From the NCBI GenBank assembly GCA_000751295.2, contig CCMO02000002.1, forward strand, positions 456,501 through 520,500: 64,000 nucleotides of DNA, written 5' to 3'. The position numbers and the translations under genes are program-made. Under the pieces are notes generated by a model, which saw only the letters and a list, made by a program, of their open reading frames with translations, was not told where the DNA came from and searched no databases. Positions 28,282 to 37,299 of this stretch are shown here, in pieces. This DNA comes from a bacterium YEK0313 (GTDB lineage Bacteria; Pseudomonadota; Alphaproteobacteria; Rhizobiales; Phreatobacteraceae). Every line of letters starts with the position of its first letter. The stretch's first letter is position 1.

Positions 28282-29259
28282 TCATTCCAGGGTGATGCCG
28301 TTCGACGCGATGGTCTCCTGCCAGCGGGCCCGCTCCTCGGCAAGGAACCGGTCGATCTCCCCGGGCGCGTTCACCGGCCGGACGATGAAGCCGAAAGGCT
28401 CCAGCGCCTTGCGCAAGGTCTCGGTGTTGAGCGCCGCGACCGTCGCGGTCCCCAACCGCGTGGCGATCGTGTCGGGCACCTTGCGCGGCACCGCGAGCGC
28501 ATACCAGACCGAGGCGCGATATCCGGGATAGCCGCTCTCCGCCACCGTCGGCACATCGGGCAGTTGCGGCAGGCGCTCGGGCGTCGTCACCGCGAGCGCC
28601 CTCAGATTGCCCGCCTGGATATGGGGCAGCGCGGTGGAGATGGTGTCGAACATGACCTGGACCTGGCCGGCGACGAGGTCGGTCAGGGCGGGCGCGCTGC
28701 CGCGATAGGGCACATGGGTCATGCGCACGCCGGACGCCATCTTGAAGCGCTCGGCAGCCAGATGCAGCGGATTGCCGATCCCGACCGAAGCGAAGTTCAG
28801 CCGGTCGCCGTGCTCGCGGCCATAAGCGACGAACTCGGCGAGCGTCCGAGCCGGCACGGAGGGATGGACGACCATGACCAGCGGCACCTCGGCGAGCAGG
28901 CTGACGAGCCTGAGGTCGCGGTCAGGATCATAGGGCAGCCGGCGATAGAGCAGCGGGTTCAGCACCATGTTCGCGCCGCTCGCCAGGAACAGGGTATGGC
29001 CGTCCGGCTCCGAACGGCTCACCGTCTCCGCACCGAGCGAGGTGTTGGCGCCGGGCTTGTTCTCGACCACGAGCTGCTGGCCGAGATCGCGCGAGAGCAG
29101 GTCGCCGAGGCTGCGGGCGAGCTGGTCGCTGGCGCCGCCCGCCGCATAGGGCACGACGAAGCGGATCGGCCGCGTCGGATAGTCCGCCGCGAAGGCGGGC
29201 ATGACGGTGGCGAGCGCAAGCGCGAGGCCATAGAGCCGGGCGCGGATAGGCAATGCCAT
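28282..29259 (-). CDS. Tripartite tricarboxylate transporter substrate-binding protein (Bug family)
   Basis: A 325-residue periplasmic receptor. ATG 29259 has GGGAGGA upstream on the - strand and begins a leader (LYGLALALATVMPAFAAD). Bug signatures: YPTRPIRFVVPYAAGG, DLGQQLVVENKPGA, EPDGHTLFLAS and MTHVPYRGSAPALTDLVAGQ. No TctA/TctB membrane genes are nearby, as is usual for Bug proteins. It is co-directional with the acyl-CoA ligase upstream (70-base gap), so it may capture an organic acid that the ligase activates. Confidence 0.9.
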   Translation of the reverse strand: MALPIRARLYGLALALATVMPAFAADYPTRPIRFVVPYAAGGASDQLARSLGDLLSRDLGQQLVVENKPGANTSLGAETVSRSEPDGHTLFLASGANMVLNPLLYRRLPYDPDRDLRLVSLLAEVPLVMVVHPSVPARTLAEFVAYGREHGDRLNFASVGIGNPLHLAAERFKMASGVRMTHVPYRGSAPALTDLVAGQVQVMFDTISTALPHIQAGNLRALAVTTPERLPQLPDVPTVAESGYPGYRASVWYALAVPRKVPDTIATRLGTATVAALNTETLRKALEPFGFIVRPVNAPGEIDRFLAEERARWQETIASNGITLE

Positions 29260-29298
29260 GGAAGGTCCTCCCTGGACGTCGTATCGTTCTGATGATCT

Positions 29299-29318
29299 GG
29301 CCGCCGGATCCGGCGGCC
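29299..29318 (-). other. Perfect palindrome between ligase and Bug genes
   Basis: GGCCGCCGGA and its complement TCCGGCGGCC meet with no spacer (10-bp arms). It sits just after the ligase stop and before the Bug ribosome site on the - strand, without a T tract. Possible message-stability hairpin or weak attenuator. Confidence 0.45.
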
Positions 29319-29329
29319 GAGAATGTCGG

Positions 29330-30913
29330 CTAGATCCGGCGGCCGCTCCTGGCCCAATAGGCCTCGCGCAGCCGGCGCTTGGCGATCTTGCCGTTGTCGT
29401 CGCGCGGCAGTTCGGCGACGAGCTCGATGCGGCGCGGCACCTTGTATCCGGCGAGCGTCCGGCGCAGCCCTTCGGCAAGGCCGGCAGGATCGGGCGATGC
29501 CCCTGGATCCGGCTGGACCAGCGCCAGGAGCTGCTCGCCGAACTCGTCGTCGGGAATGCCGAACACCGCGCAGTCGAGCACGCCGGGCAGCCGCACCAGC
29601 GCATGCTCGATCTCGGCGGGATAGATGTTCACCCCGCCGGAGATGACCATGTCGGACGCGCGGTCGCAGACATAGAGATAGCCGTCGCGGTCGAGATAAC
29701 CCATGTCGCCGAGCGTGATCATGCCGTCACGCTCGATCTTGCCGCGTGCCTCCGGCAGGTTGCGGTAGCTAAAATCGGGATAGGCCGGCTGGCGCACGTG
29801 GATGAGGCCGATCTCGCCCGGCGCGCAGGGCTTGCCGTCCTCGGTCAGGATCGCGATGCGCGCCGCGCCGATCGGCCGGCCGCTGCTGCCCGGACGGGCG
29901 AGCGCCTCCTCAGAGCCGATCACCGTCACCATGCCGCTTTCGCTCGATGCATAGGTCTCGTGGATGACCGGGCCGAGCCAGTCGATCATCGCCCGCTTGA
30001 CCTGCGGCGCGCAGGGCGCGCCTGTCGAAGCGACGAAGCGCAGCGAGGAAAGATCGTAAGCCGTCCTCACCGCCTCGGGCAGTTTCAGGAGGCGCACATA
30101 CATGGTCGGCACGAGATAGACGACGTCGAGCCGGTGCCGTTCGATCAGCTGCAGCACCTCCTCCTCGCGGAAGCGTGACGTCAGCACGACGAGCTCGGCC
30201 TGCAAGGTCGCCATCTGCGCGATCAGGCTGGGGGCGCTGTGATAGAGCGGCGCCGGGATCAGCACGCGGCAGCCCGGCTCGATGCCGAAGGCGGCCCTGG
30301 CGACGTCGCGCGCGCGCTGCTGCACCGCTTCGGCCTCGGCCAGCGGCACGGCCTGGCGCACGATGCCCTTCGGCCGGCCCGTCGTACCCGACGTATAGGC
30401 CATGTGGCCGCGCGGCGAGACCGCCGGCCCGTCATAGGGCGGCGCCGCCGCGAGCCAGGCGGCATAGTCGGCGGCATCGTCGCCGCCGCCGACCGACAGA
30501 ACCGGCAGGCCGGGCGGCAGGGCCTCACCGGCCGCCGCGAGCAGCGACGCATGGCCGATCACCGCGCGGGCACCGCTGTCGGTGACGAGAAAGGCGATCT
30601 CGGCCGGGGTGAAATGCCAGTTGATCGGACAATAGGTGAAGCCGCCGATGCGGCAGGCGAGGATCACGTCGATATAGGCGGGACAATTGTAGAGCAGGAC
30701 GGCAACGACATCGCCCTCCTTCAGGCCGAGCCGGGCCAGCCCGCCGGCCAGGCGGCGCCCGCGCGCCTCGACCTCGGCGCCCGACCAGGTCTCGCCTTCG
30801 AAAAGCAATGCGGCGGTCGCGGCCTGGCTCATGGCGAGACCCGCGCCGGCCGCCGTCCCGATGCCGGACCCATTCGCCCGGTCGAAGCCGGCCCCTTCCC
30901 GCACGTGCGTCAT
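29330..30913 (-). CDS. AMP-dependent acyl-CoA synthetase/ligase
   Basis: A 527-residue adenylate-forming enzyme that would convert a carboxylic acid, ATP and CoA into an acyl-CoA. Motifs: AMP loop TSGTTGRPKG (about residues 174-183), ETYASSESG, GDMGYLDRDGYLYVCDRASD, SGGVNIYPAEIE and the catalytic lysine in NGKIAKRRLRE. ATG 30913 is preceded by GGAGAGGA on the - strand; the frame stays open far upstream but that part is antisense to the LysR gene. It is divergent from a LysR regulator and leads the ligase-Bug operon. Substrate unknown. Confidence 0.88.
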   Translation of the reverse strand: MTHVREGAGFDRANGSGIGTAAGAGLAMSQAATAALLFEGETWSGAEVEARGRRLAGGLARLGLKEGDVVAVLLYNCPAYIDVILACRIGGFTYCPINWHFTPAEIAFLVTDSGARAVIGHASLLAAAGEALPPGLPVLSVGGGDDAADYAAWLAAAPPYDGPAVSPRGHMAYTSGTTGRPKGIVRQAVPLAEAEAVQQRARDVARAAFGIEPGCRVLIPAPLYHSAPSLIAQMATLQAELVVLTSRFREEEVLQLIERHRLDVVYLVPTMYVRLLKLPEAVRTAYDLSSLRFVASTGAPCAPQVKRAMIDWLGPVIHETYASSESGMVTVIGSEEALARPGSSGRPIGAARIAILTEDGKPCAPGEIGLIHVRQPAYPDFSYRNLPEARGKIERDGMITLGDMGYLDRDGYLYVCDRASDMVISGGVNIYPAEIEHALVRLPGVLDCAVFGIPDDEFGEQLLALVQPDPGASPDPAGLAEGLRRTLAGYKVPRRIELVAELPRDDNGKIAKRRLREAYWARSGRRI

Positions 30914-31030
30914 GATGCGTCCTCTCCGCGTCCGAGCCGGCCTTCGGCCTGTTGTTGCCCGCATTCTACGACGGCATAGTGCGAGGACAATCCGGGCGCG
31001 CTCGACATCACTGTCAAGCAGAACTGGACA

Positions 31031-31978
31031 ATGACACGACGTTCCGGGAGGGGGCCCTTGGCCGTCGATCTCAACCTGCTCATCCTGTTCGCCGAGATCG
31101 CCGAGACCGCCAACCTCGCCGAGGCCGCCAAGCGCCTCGGCGTGTCGCGCTCCAGCGTCAGCCAGCGCCTCAAGGTGCTGGAGCGGCAGGCGGGGGCGCA
31201 GCTCCTCCGGCGCACCACCCGGCGGGTCGAACTGACGGAGGCCGGCCGCACCGCCTACGAACACGCGATCCGCCTGCGCGAAGACGCGAGCGCCGCGGCG
31301 GCCGCACTCGCCGGCCACACCACGCATCCGCGCGGGCACGTCCGTCTCAGCGTGCCAACCGGCCTCGGCCGGCATGTGCTGACGCCGCTGCTGATCGATT
31401 TCCTCGCCGCCCATCCCGACATCTCCGTGCAGGTGAGCTTTTCCAACCGGGTCGGCGATCTCATCGCCGGCAATCTCGACCTCGCCGTCAAGATCATGTC
31501 CGAGCCGCCCGACACGGTGGTGGCGCGGACGCTCGGACCCGTCGTCTGGCGGCTCTGCGCCGCTCCGGCCCTCGCCCTGGCCGAGCCGGTGGCCCGTCCG
31601 GAGGATCTCGCCGGCAGAGCCTTCGTCGTGCCGCCGCCCGCCGGACGCGACATGACGGTCCGGCTGAGACAGGGCGGGCGCAACCGGCTGGTCGCCGTCA
31701 CGCCGCGGATCCAGGCCGAGGATTTCCTGTTCCTGCAGGATGCGCTGCTGGCGGGCGCCGGCATCGGCCTTCTGCCCGACTATATGGCCGACCCGCTCAT
31801 CGCCGCCGGGCGGCTCGTGCCGCTCCTTGCCGACCACGACGTGCTCGGCCCGGGCGACCGGATCCTGCTGCTGACGACGCCGACGGCCCATCCCGCGCCG
31901 GCCGTGCGGGCCCTCGTCGAGTTCCTGCGGGCCAGGGCGGGCGCCCATCTGCGCCAGGCCGCCGCCGGCCCCCGCTAG
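31031..31978 (+). CDS. LysR-family transcriptional regulator
   Basis: A 315-residue regulator with an N-terminal winged helix (LAEAAKRLGVSRSSVSQRLKVLERQAGAQLLRR) and a C-terminal periplasmic-type effector domain (HVRLSVPTGLGRHVLTPLLI onward). It is divergent from the acyl-CoA ligase operon, across 117 bases. GGACAA at 30985-30990 and GGACAAT at 31026-31032 are direct copies 41 bp apart, possible binding half-sites. The usual expectation is that it controls the ligase/Bug genes and itself. Confidence 0.87.
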   Translation: MTRRSGRGPLAVDLNLLILFAEIAETANLAEAAKRLGVSRSSVSQRLKVLERQAGAQLLRRTTRRVELTEAGRTAYEHAIRLREDASAAAAALAGHTTHPRGHVRLSVPTGLGRHVLTPLLIDFLAAHPDISVQVSFSNRVGDLIAGNLDLAVKIMSEPPDTVVARTLGPVVWRLCAAPALALAEPVARPEDLAGRAFVVPPPAGRDMTVRLRQGGRNRLVAVTPRIQAEDFLFLQDALLAGAGIGLLPDYMADPLIAAGRLVPLLADHDVLGPGDRILLLTTPTAHPAPAVRALVEFLRARAGAHLRQAAAGPR

Positions 31979-32324
31979 CTGCCTCGCCGGCCGAATGCGC
32001 CAATTCGTCGCACCCGGTGAACGCTTTTCGCAACGGCGGCGACACACTGTGACATGAGACAGAAATTCGGAGCCGCTAGCTGAACATCGGCTTACACTGC
32101 CAAGAATGCGGTCGTCGGGCGTGGGATTACTCGCTTTTCTCCACACCGGCGGCCCATACCAAATCTCGAAAAGTGGCGTTAACGGTCAGAGTGATGCCAC
32201 ATATTTCAACATAATGCTGGATTTTCGCTACGTCAGAACGATAGACTCACAATCCGTCAGTCGAGACGTATCTGGCTTCCTCATGCAAGGTGCTGTCGAC
32301 AGTACCGTTTCAGGAGAGCGTTCG
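31979..32324. other. Intergenic region with less GC-rich leader of the His-rich protein gene
   Basis: No supportable gene. The part from about 32085 to 32290 is noticeably poorer in GC than its surroundings and holds scattered stop codons in all frames read. It probably contains the promoter for the secreted His-rich protein; AGGAGA at 32312-32317 is that gene's ribosome site. No clear -35/-10 pair or inverted repeat stood out. Confidence 0.4.
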
Positions 32325-32720
32325 ATGAACGTCACAATCAGCAAGACATTCGCGTGGTCGACCGCCGTCGGTGCGCTGGCCTTGTGTGCAGCCATGGTCC
32401 TGCCCGCGGCGGGAGCCCGGGCGGCCGAGTTCGGAGGCCGCGCCGCGATCGGTGCCGCTCAGGACGCTGCTCCGGTGGAAATGCAGCATCGCCACCGCCA
32501 TTTCGGCGGCCATCGCCATTACGGCCACCGCCATCATCACCACCGCCACGGATGGCGCGGCGGCAATGGCGCCCTGATCGGCGCCGGCGCCGCGGCGCTG
32601 ATCATCGGCGGTGCGGCCGCAGCGGCCGCCGCCTCCGGTCCGCGCGACTGCTGGATCGAGCGCCGCTGGGTCGAAGGCCCCTACGGGCCCGAGCGCCGCA
32701 ACGTCCGCATCTGCGATTGA
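32325..32720 (+). CDS. Secreted histidine-rich protein with glycine-zipper-like segment
   Basis: A 131-residue exported protein of unknown function. ATG 32325 follows AGGAGA by 7 bases and opens a Sec leader (STAVGALALCAAMVLPAAGA) ending at ARAAE. The mature part has a His cluster (EMQHRHRHFGGHRHYGHRHH and more), then a Gly/Ala hydrophobic stretch GALIGAGAAALIIGGAAAAA, and a C-terminal CWIERRWVEGPYGPERRNVRIC with two cysteines that could pair. The histidines suggest metal binding and the hydrophobic stretch suggests membrane contact; both are inference. Confidence 0.75.
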   Translation: MNVTISKTFAWSTAVGALALCAAMVLPAAGARAAEFGGRAAIGAAQDAAPVEMQHRHRHFGGHRHYGHRHHHHRHGWRGGNGALIGAGAAALIIGGAAAAAAASGPRDCWIERRWVEGPYGPERRNVRICD

Positions 32721-32908
32721 TCCAAGGCCTGCCGGGCTGAGCCGGCACCCGACATGTGATCCGCCCCGGTGCCGCAAGGCCCGGGGCGTCGTCTTTCCGG
32801 GCGCCGGAGCAGGTGAGCCCTGCGGCAGGCTGGCTTGCGGGGGCCGGCCGCGATGGCGCAAGAGAGCGCGCCGCCGGCCGTGCCGGTGCGCTGCCCGAAG
32901 GACCCGCC

Positions 32909-33859
32909 GTGACGCAGAGCCAGGACCAGACCGCCCGTGCCGCCATGGCATTGCCGCGGGAGGCCGCCGCTGCGCCGGTCTGGCTCGGCTTTGCCTGCGG
33001 CGCCGGCGCCGCCCTGATCTGGGGCATCCAGGCCGTCGTGTCGCGCCAGTCGGTCGCCGACGGGCTCTCCGCCGCCGACGTCACCGTGCTGCGCTTCCTT
33101 GCTGCCGGCCTCGTTCTGCTGCCCTATGCCCTGACCCGGCTGAGGCCGTTCCCCGTCGGCGATCTCGGCTGGCGCAGCGCGCTCATCCTCACCCTGCTTG
33201 CCGGCGCGCCCTACAGCCTGGTGCTGGTCGGCGGCTCGACCTATGCGCCCGCGCTGCACACTGCGGTCGTCACACCCGGCCTCATCCCGGTGCTCGCCGC
33301 GCTCCTTGCCTTTCTCGTCAGCGGCGAACGGCCGCCAGCGGCCCGGCTCGCCGGCCTCGGACTGATCGTCATCGGCATCATCGTCTTTTCCTGGCAGGCC
33401 TTCGGTGGCGGTGCGGCGCGCGCCGGCGCCTGGCGCGGCGACCTCTTGTTCGTGCTGGCGGCGGTCATGTGGGCGGTCTTCGGCCTGCTCGCCAAGCGCT
33501 GGCAGACCGACGCGCTGCGGCTGACGGTGACGATCTGCCTGCTCTCGCTCGTCTCGGCGCCGCTGCTTGCCCTCGTCGTGCCGCTGCACATGGCCGGCGC
33601 GAGCGTCAGGGCCCTCGCTCTGCAGGCGATCTACCAGGGCCTCCTGGTCGGCGTCGTCTCGCTGTTTCTCTATGCCAAGGCCAATGCCGTGCTGGGCGCG
33701 GCCCGGGCGGCTCTGTTCCTGCCGCTGGTGCCGGTGGTCACGGCGACCGCCGGCGCGCTGATCATCGGCGAGTGGCCGTCACTCGCCGAGATCGCCGGCA
33801 TGACGATCGCCATGGCCGGGATGACGCTGGCGCTGCGCGCCGGCGAACGGCGCCGCTAG
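32909..33859 (+). CDS. DMT superfamily (EamA) transporter
   Basis: A 316-residue inner-membrane protein with about ten hydrophobic helices in two EamA repeats, beginning WLGFACGAGAALIWGIQAVV. Such proteins usually export amino acids or metabolites. GTG 32909 has GAAGGA (32897-32902) six bases upstream; ATG 32945 is an alternative. Its TAG overlaps the stop of the convergent GGDEF gene at a shared CTAG. Confidence 0.82.
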   Translation: MTQSQDQTARAAMALPREAAAAPVWLGFACGAGAALIWGIQAVVSRQSVADGLSAADVTVLRFLAAGLVLLPYALTRLRPFPVGDLGWRSALILTLLAGAPYSLVLVGGSTYAPALHTAVVTPGLIPVLAALLAFLVSGERPPAARLAGLGLIVIGIIVFSWQAFGGGAARAGAWRGDLLFVLAAVMWAVFGLLAKRWQTDALRLTVTICLLSLVSAPLLALVVPLHMAGASVRALALQAIYQGLLVGVVSLFLYAKANAVLGAARAALFLPLVPVVTATAGALIIGEWPSLAEIAGMTIAMAGMTLALRAGERRR

Positions 33860-35004
33860 CCGGCGCGGGCCCGGTTGCGGCCTTCGGCCTTGGCCCGGTA
33901 GAGCAGCTCGTCGGCGCGGTGGATGAGCCTTGCGAGTGGCTCGCCGGCGCGATGGGAGGTGACGCCGAAGCTCGCGGTCACCCGCGCCGCGCCGTCCGGA
34001 AGGGGGAAGTCGGCCGCCGCGATGGTCCGGCGCAGGCGCTCGGCGAATTCGACCGCGCCGGCGGCGGTGCAATTGGCCAGCAGCACGACGAATTCCTCGC
34101 CGCCGATGCGGGCGACCACATCTCGGTCGCGCGCAGCGCCCGCCAGAACGCGCCCGAGCTTGCGCAGCACGGCGTCGCCGACCGGATGGCCATAGCTGTC
34201 ATTGATCGCCTTGAAGCGGTCGAGGTCGCAGACGATCAGGCCGAGCGGCCAGGCGTGGCGGGCGGCCATGAGGCGGGCGGCCTGATCCTCGAAGCCCCGG
34301 CGGTTCAGGAGGCCGGTGAGCGGGTCGGTCGTGCTGTCGCGGCCGAGCTCCTCCATCCGGTCGACCAGCGGCAGGGCAAGCAGGATCAGCGCCAGCGCCA
34401 CGGCGAGGACCGGCAGCACGATCTGCAGCGAAACCCAGAAGACCGACTGGCCGAAACCGTCGGCGGTGGGGCCCCAGCCGCCGGCCGACAGCATGGTGCG
34501 CGGAAAGAAATGCAGCGCGAAGATGGTCACCGCCCAGAAGGCGAGCCGATCGATGACCCGGCCGCCGGCGAGCTCCCGGAGCGTCAGGATCCCGTAGAGC
34601 AGGATCGCGCCGAGGCCGAAATTCAGGACGTAGACACGTGCCAGTAGATTGCGCTCGCCATAGAAAAAATAGGCAACCGGCGCGACGATCAGGGCAACCA
34701 GGAGCCCTGCCCTGGCCATGCCGAGGCTGCGACCGGAGCGGCGATGAAGCCCTTCGACCAGTGCGACCGCGCCGCCGGCATAGAACAGGGCCGACAGCAC
34801 CGCATTGAACCCGGCGTCGGCGGGCATGCGGAAGATCTGGCTCGCCGCGCCCAGCGAATAGAGGACGATCGCCAGCGAAAACAGCCAGACATAGGTGCGC
34901 TTGCGATCAAAGTACCAGACGAGAACGAAGCCGAAGGCAAAGACCGAGAGGATGCCCGGCCCGACAAAACTCAGGATCTGTCGCGCGATTGCGGAAGACA
35001 ACAC
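33856..35004 (-). CDS. Membrane diguanylate cyclase (GGDEF)
   Basis: A 382-residue enzyme that would make cyclic di-GMP from GTP. About six hydrophobic helices (residues 8-212) form a sensor/anchor, followed by a GGDEF domain with DPLTGLLNRRGFE, DLDRFKAINDSYGHPVGD and an intact GGEEF at 301-305. An RxxD inhibitory site (R292-D295) lies exactly five residues before it, so product inhibition is expected. It is downstream of the EAL phosphodiesterase gene on the same strand, 166 bases away. Confidence 0.93.
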   Translation of the reverse strand: MLSSAIARQILSFVGPGILSVFAFGFVLVWYFDRKRTYVWLFSLAIVLYSLGAASQIFRMPADAGFNAVLSALFYAGGAVALVEGLHRRSGRSLGMARAGLLVALIVAPVAYFFYGERNLLARVYVLNFGLGAILLYGILTLRELAGGRVIDRLAFWAVTIFALHFFPRTMLSAGGWGPTADGFGQSVFWVSLQIVLPVLAVALALILLALPLVDRMEELGRDSTTDPLTGLLNRRGFEDQAARLMAARHAWPLGLIVCDLDRFKAINDSYGHPVGDAVLRKLGRVLAGAARDRDVVARIGGEEFVVLLANCTAAGAVEFAERLRRTIAAADFPLPDGAARVTASFGVTSHRAGEPLARLIHRADELLYRAKAEGRNRARAG

Positions 35005-35170
35005 AATGAGCCTGCCCCGATGATGCGCCGGTAGGGCCGGCGACCGTGGCCGTGCCGGCGCGCGTCCTTCCTAGTCGCTGACGCGCCCGAGGTCGACTGC
35101 CTTCCTGTGCCGATCTGGACGGCATGGTGAAGGACCTGCTGCCGCAAAGCGTTGCGCAGGCCCCGAAGGC

Positions 35171-36748
35171 TCAAGCCGCCGCCATGCCGTCGACCAGGGC
35201 CGCGGCAGGCATCGGCCGCGCGAACAGCCAGCCCTGGGCCATTTCGACACCGGCCTCGCGCAGCATGGCGGCCTGCCGGTCCTGCTCGACGCCTTCGGCG
35301 ACAAGCCCGAGATGCAGCGACTTGGCAAGGTCGATGATGTGGAAGGCGACATGGCTCGTCACCGCTTCGGTGCCGAGCCCCTGCACGAAGGCCTTGTCGA
35401 TCTTCAGGAGGTCGAAGCGGAAGGCGGTCAGATATTTGAGATTGGAAAAGCCCGTGCCGAAATCGTCGACCACGACGCCAATGCCGAGCGCGCGGATCCG
35501 GCTGATCATCTCGCGGCCGCTCTCTTCGTCGAGAATGCTGCGCTCGGTGATTTCCACCCTGAAGCGCGCCGGCGGCACGCCCGCGCGCGCGACGAGGCTC
35601 TGCAGCAAGGGAACCGTCGCCGCCGACTTCATGTCGGCGCTGCTCAGATTGAGGCTGAGCGAAAAGGCGTCGGACCGCGCGAAGATGGCCGGCGCGTCGC
35701 GGGCGACGAGCTCCAGCAGCCGTTGGGTAAACTGGCAGATCAGGCCCGTCTCCTCCGCCGCCGGGATGAAGATATCGGGCGGGATCTCCACGCCGTCCGA
35801 GACACGCCAGCGCATCAGGGCCTCCGCGCCGACCCAGCGGCGCGTCCTCAGGCACACGATCGGCTGATAGACGAGGTAGATCTCCTCGTCTCTCAGTGCC
35901 CGCCGCAACCGCCAGGACGAGATGATCAGACGCTGCCGGGCAAGGTGCAGGATCCAGGCCGCGATGCTGATGCCGCCGACAAGGGCGATGCCCATGCCGA
36001 CGATTTCGGTGCTGCTGCCGGCGGGCCGCACCTGCGCGATCGGCAGGGCGGCGACGACGCCGGTCGCATAGCGCGGCGATTCGACCACCGCGACGATGCG
36101 CCCATCCTCGATGAAGGTGACCTCCTCGCCGGTCCTGCCGGAGGCCATCCAGTCCGGACGCACCGATCCGCGCGATGCGCGGAAGGCGCGCGCGACCGGC
36201 GAATAGGTCGCGATCGACAGATGATCGGGAATGGGAATGTCGAAGGACTGGGCCGCCGGAACGAAGAGGATCCAGCCCGACTGCTGCACCGTCGCATAGG
36301 CGACGTCCGGCGCCACGGGCAGCCGGACCTCGCGCCGCACAGCGTAGCGACCGACGAAACTGACCGGGCCGAGATCGATCCCGCTGAGATGCTCGCCATA
36401 GGACGAGCATTGCAGGACATTGCCCTCGATCCGGCCGATCAGGGCGAAGTCCAGCGACTGCAGCGTCAATTGGCGCATGAGCGCGACGGTCTCGGCAGAG
36501 CAGGGAGGCCGGTCCCTGATGGCCTCGAGCTCCGCCAGTTGCCGGTCGAGATCGCTCGACGTGCGGTCGGCGCGGCGCAGCACGTCCCGTGCATAGTCGA
36601 GCACCAGACGCTCGCCGACCTGCAGCAACTGGCGGTTCAGCGTCAGATGGATGGCGAGTGGCGGCACGACCAGGGCCGCCGCGAGGGCGACGGCCGTCAA
36701 CGCGTAGAACCTCACGCGATCACTGGTCCGCTTGAACGGCACTCGCAT
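35171..36748 (-). CDS. Cyclic di-GMP phosphodiesterase with CSS-motif periplasmic sensor (PdeC-like)
   Basis: A 525-residue EAL protein. A first helix (about 15-35) and a second (about 250-270) enclose a periplasmic CSS domain with C114-S115-S116 (VLQCSSYGEHL) and a further cysteine at 83. The EAL domain keeps EAL at 309-311, SLNLSS, EITERS, DDFGTGFSNLKYL, KIDKAF and AEGVEQ, so it should be active. CSS-EAL enzymes of enterobacteria (PdeC) are controlled by disulfide formation in the periplasm; two cysteines here allow the same idea. It precedes the GGDEF gene in a probable operon. Confidence 0.92.
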   Translation of the reverse strand: MRVPFKRTSDRVRFYALTAVALAAALVVPPLAIHLTLNRQLLQVGERLVLDYARDVLRRADRTSSDLDRQLAELEAIRDRPPCSAETVALMRQLTLQSLDFALIGRIEGNVLQCSSYGEHLSGIDLGPVSFVGRYAVRREVRLPVAPDVAYATVQQSGWILFVPAAQSFDIPIPDHLSIATYSPVARAFRASRGSVRPDWMASGRTGEEVTFIEDGRIVAVVESPRYATGVVAALPIAQVRPAGSSTEIVGMGIALVGGISIAAWILHLARQRLIISSWRLRRALRDEEIYLVYQPIVCLRTRRWVGAEALMRWRVSDGVEIPPDIFIPAAEETGLICQFTQRLLELVARDAPAIFARSDAFSLSLNLSSADMKSAATVPLLQSLVARAGVPPARFRVEITERSILDEESGREMISRIRALGIGVVVDDFGTGFSNLKYLTAFRFDLLKIDKAFVQGLGTEAVTSHVAFHIIDLAKSLHLGLVAEGVEQDRQAAMLREAGVEMAQGWLFARPMPAAALVDGMAAA

Positions 36749-36873
36749 CGTCTATCGACCCGACTAGGGCATGGCGGCATGCCAATCGGATCAATTATGA
36801 CGCGAACTCTGCCCAAACTGCTACTGCGCTCGCGATCGGCCTGGCGCCCCTCGCGAACAGGCGGAGCGCCGGC

Positions 36874-36910
36874 AAAAGGAAGGCCGTCTCAGGGGTAGCA
36901 AGACGGCCTT
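36874..36910 (-). terminator. Probable terminator of the small secreted protein gene
   Basis: AAGGCCGTCT (36880-36889) and AGACGGCCTT (36901-36910) make a perfect 10-bp stem with an 11-base loop. On the - strand it is followed by CCTTTT. A second inverted repeat, GCATTCA (36957-36963) with TGAATGC (36981-36987), lies between it and the end of the gene at 37051. The remaining 36749-37050 gap has no supportable gene. Confidence 0.55.
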
Positions 36911-37050
36911 GTCTCGATCGCCAAGTTTGGAGGAGCAGCAAGTTGCCGAGACGCCGGCATTCAACCCCTTGCCGCCTTGCTGAATGCTGACGAAAGCTTG
37001 AGCGGGAGCCGCCTCGCAGGCGCGTGCGCTCCCGGCCCTCTGGAGCGCCC

Positions 37051-37299
37051 CTACCAGCCCCAGCGCCTCCAGCCGCGGCCGGGCGGCGGGCCACGGCGAC
37101 GCCGGTGACCGGGCGGGATCCAGCCGCCGCGCCGGCGGTGTCCCGGCGGCACGCCACCGACGCCCCAGCCCTGCCCACGGCCGTGACCCCGACCATGGCC
37201 GGGGCGTGCTTCGGCATCCACCGCAGTCATCGCCATGGCTGCCATTCCGCCCAAGGCCGCCAGCAGCCATCCCCGGCGGGTGAGTGAGTTCTCTGTCAT
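37051..37299 (-). CDS. Small secreted Gly/Arg/Pro-rich protein
   Basis: An 82-residue protein of unknown function. Leader RRGWLLAALGGMAAMAMTAV is cleaved near DAEA. The mature part is almost only Gly, Arg, His, Pro and Trp, with PPGHRRR repeated twice and a GHGRGHGRGQG tract. Such basic low-complexity exported proteins are common in Hyphomicrobiales but uncharacterised. GAGG lies upstream of ATG 37299 on the - strand. Confidence 0.6.
   Translation of the reverse strand: MTENSLTRRGWLLAALGGMAAMAMTAVDAEARPGHGRGHGRGQGWGVGGVPPGHRRRGGWIPPGHRRRRGPPPGRGWRRWGW

Noticed and set aside
30914..32146. Upstream extension of the acyl-CoA ligase frame
   Set aside because: The added part is antisense to the LysR gene and unlike any ligase; ATG 30913 has its own ribosome site.
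36795..37217. Leftward frame through the hairpin region beside the Gly/Arg-rich protein
   Set aside because: It overlaps the real small gene in another frame and includes a terminator-like stem; composition is that of a shadow frame.
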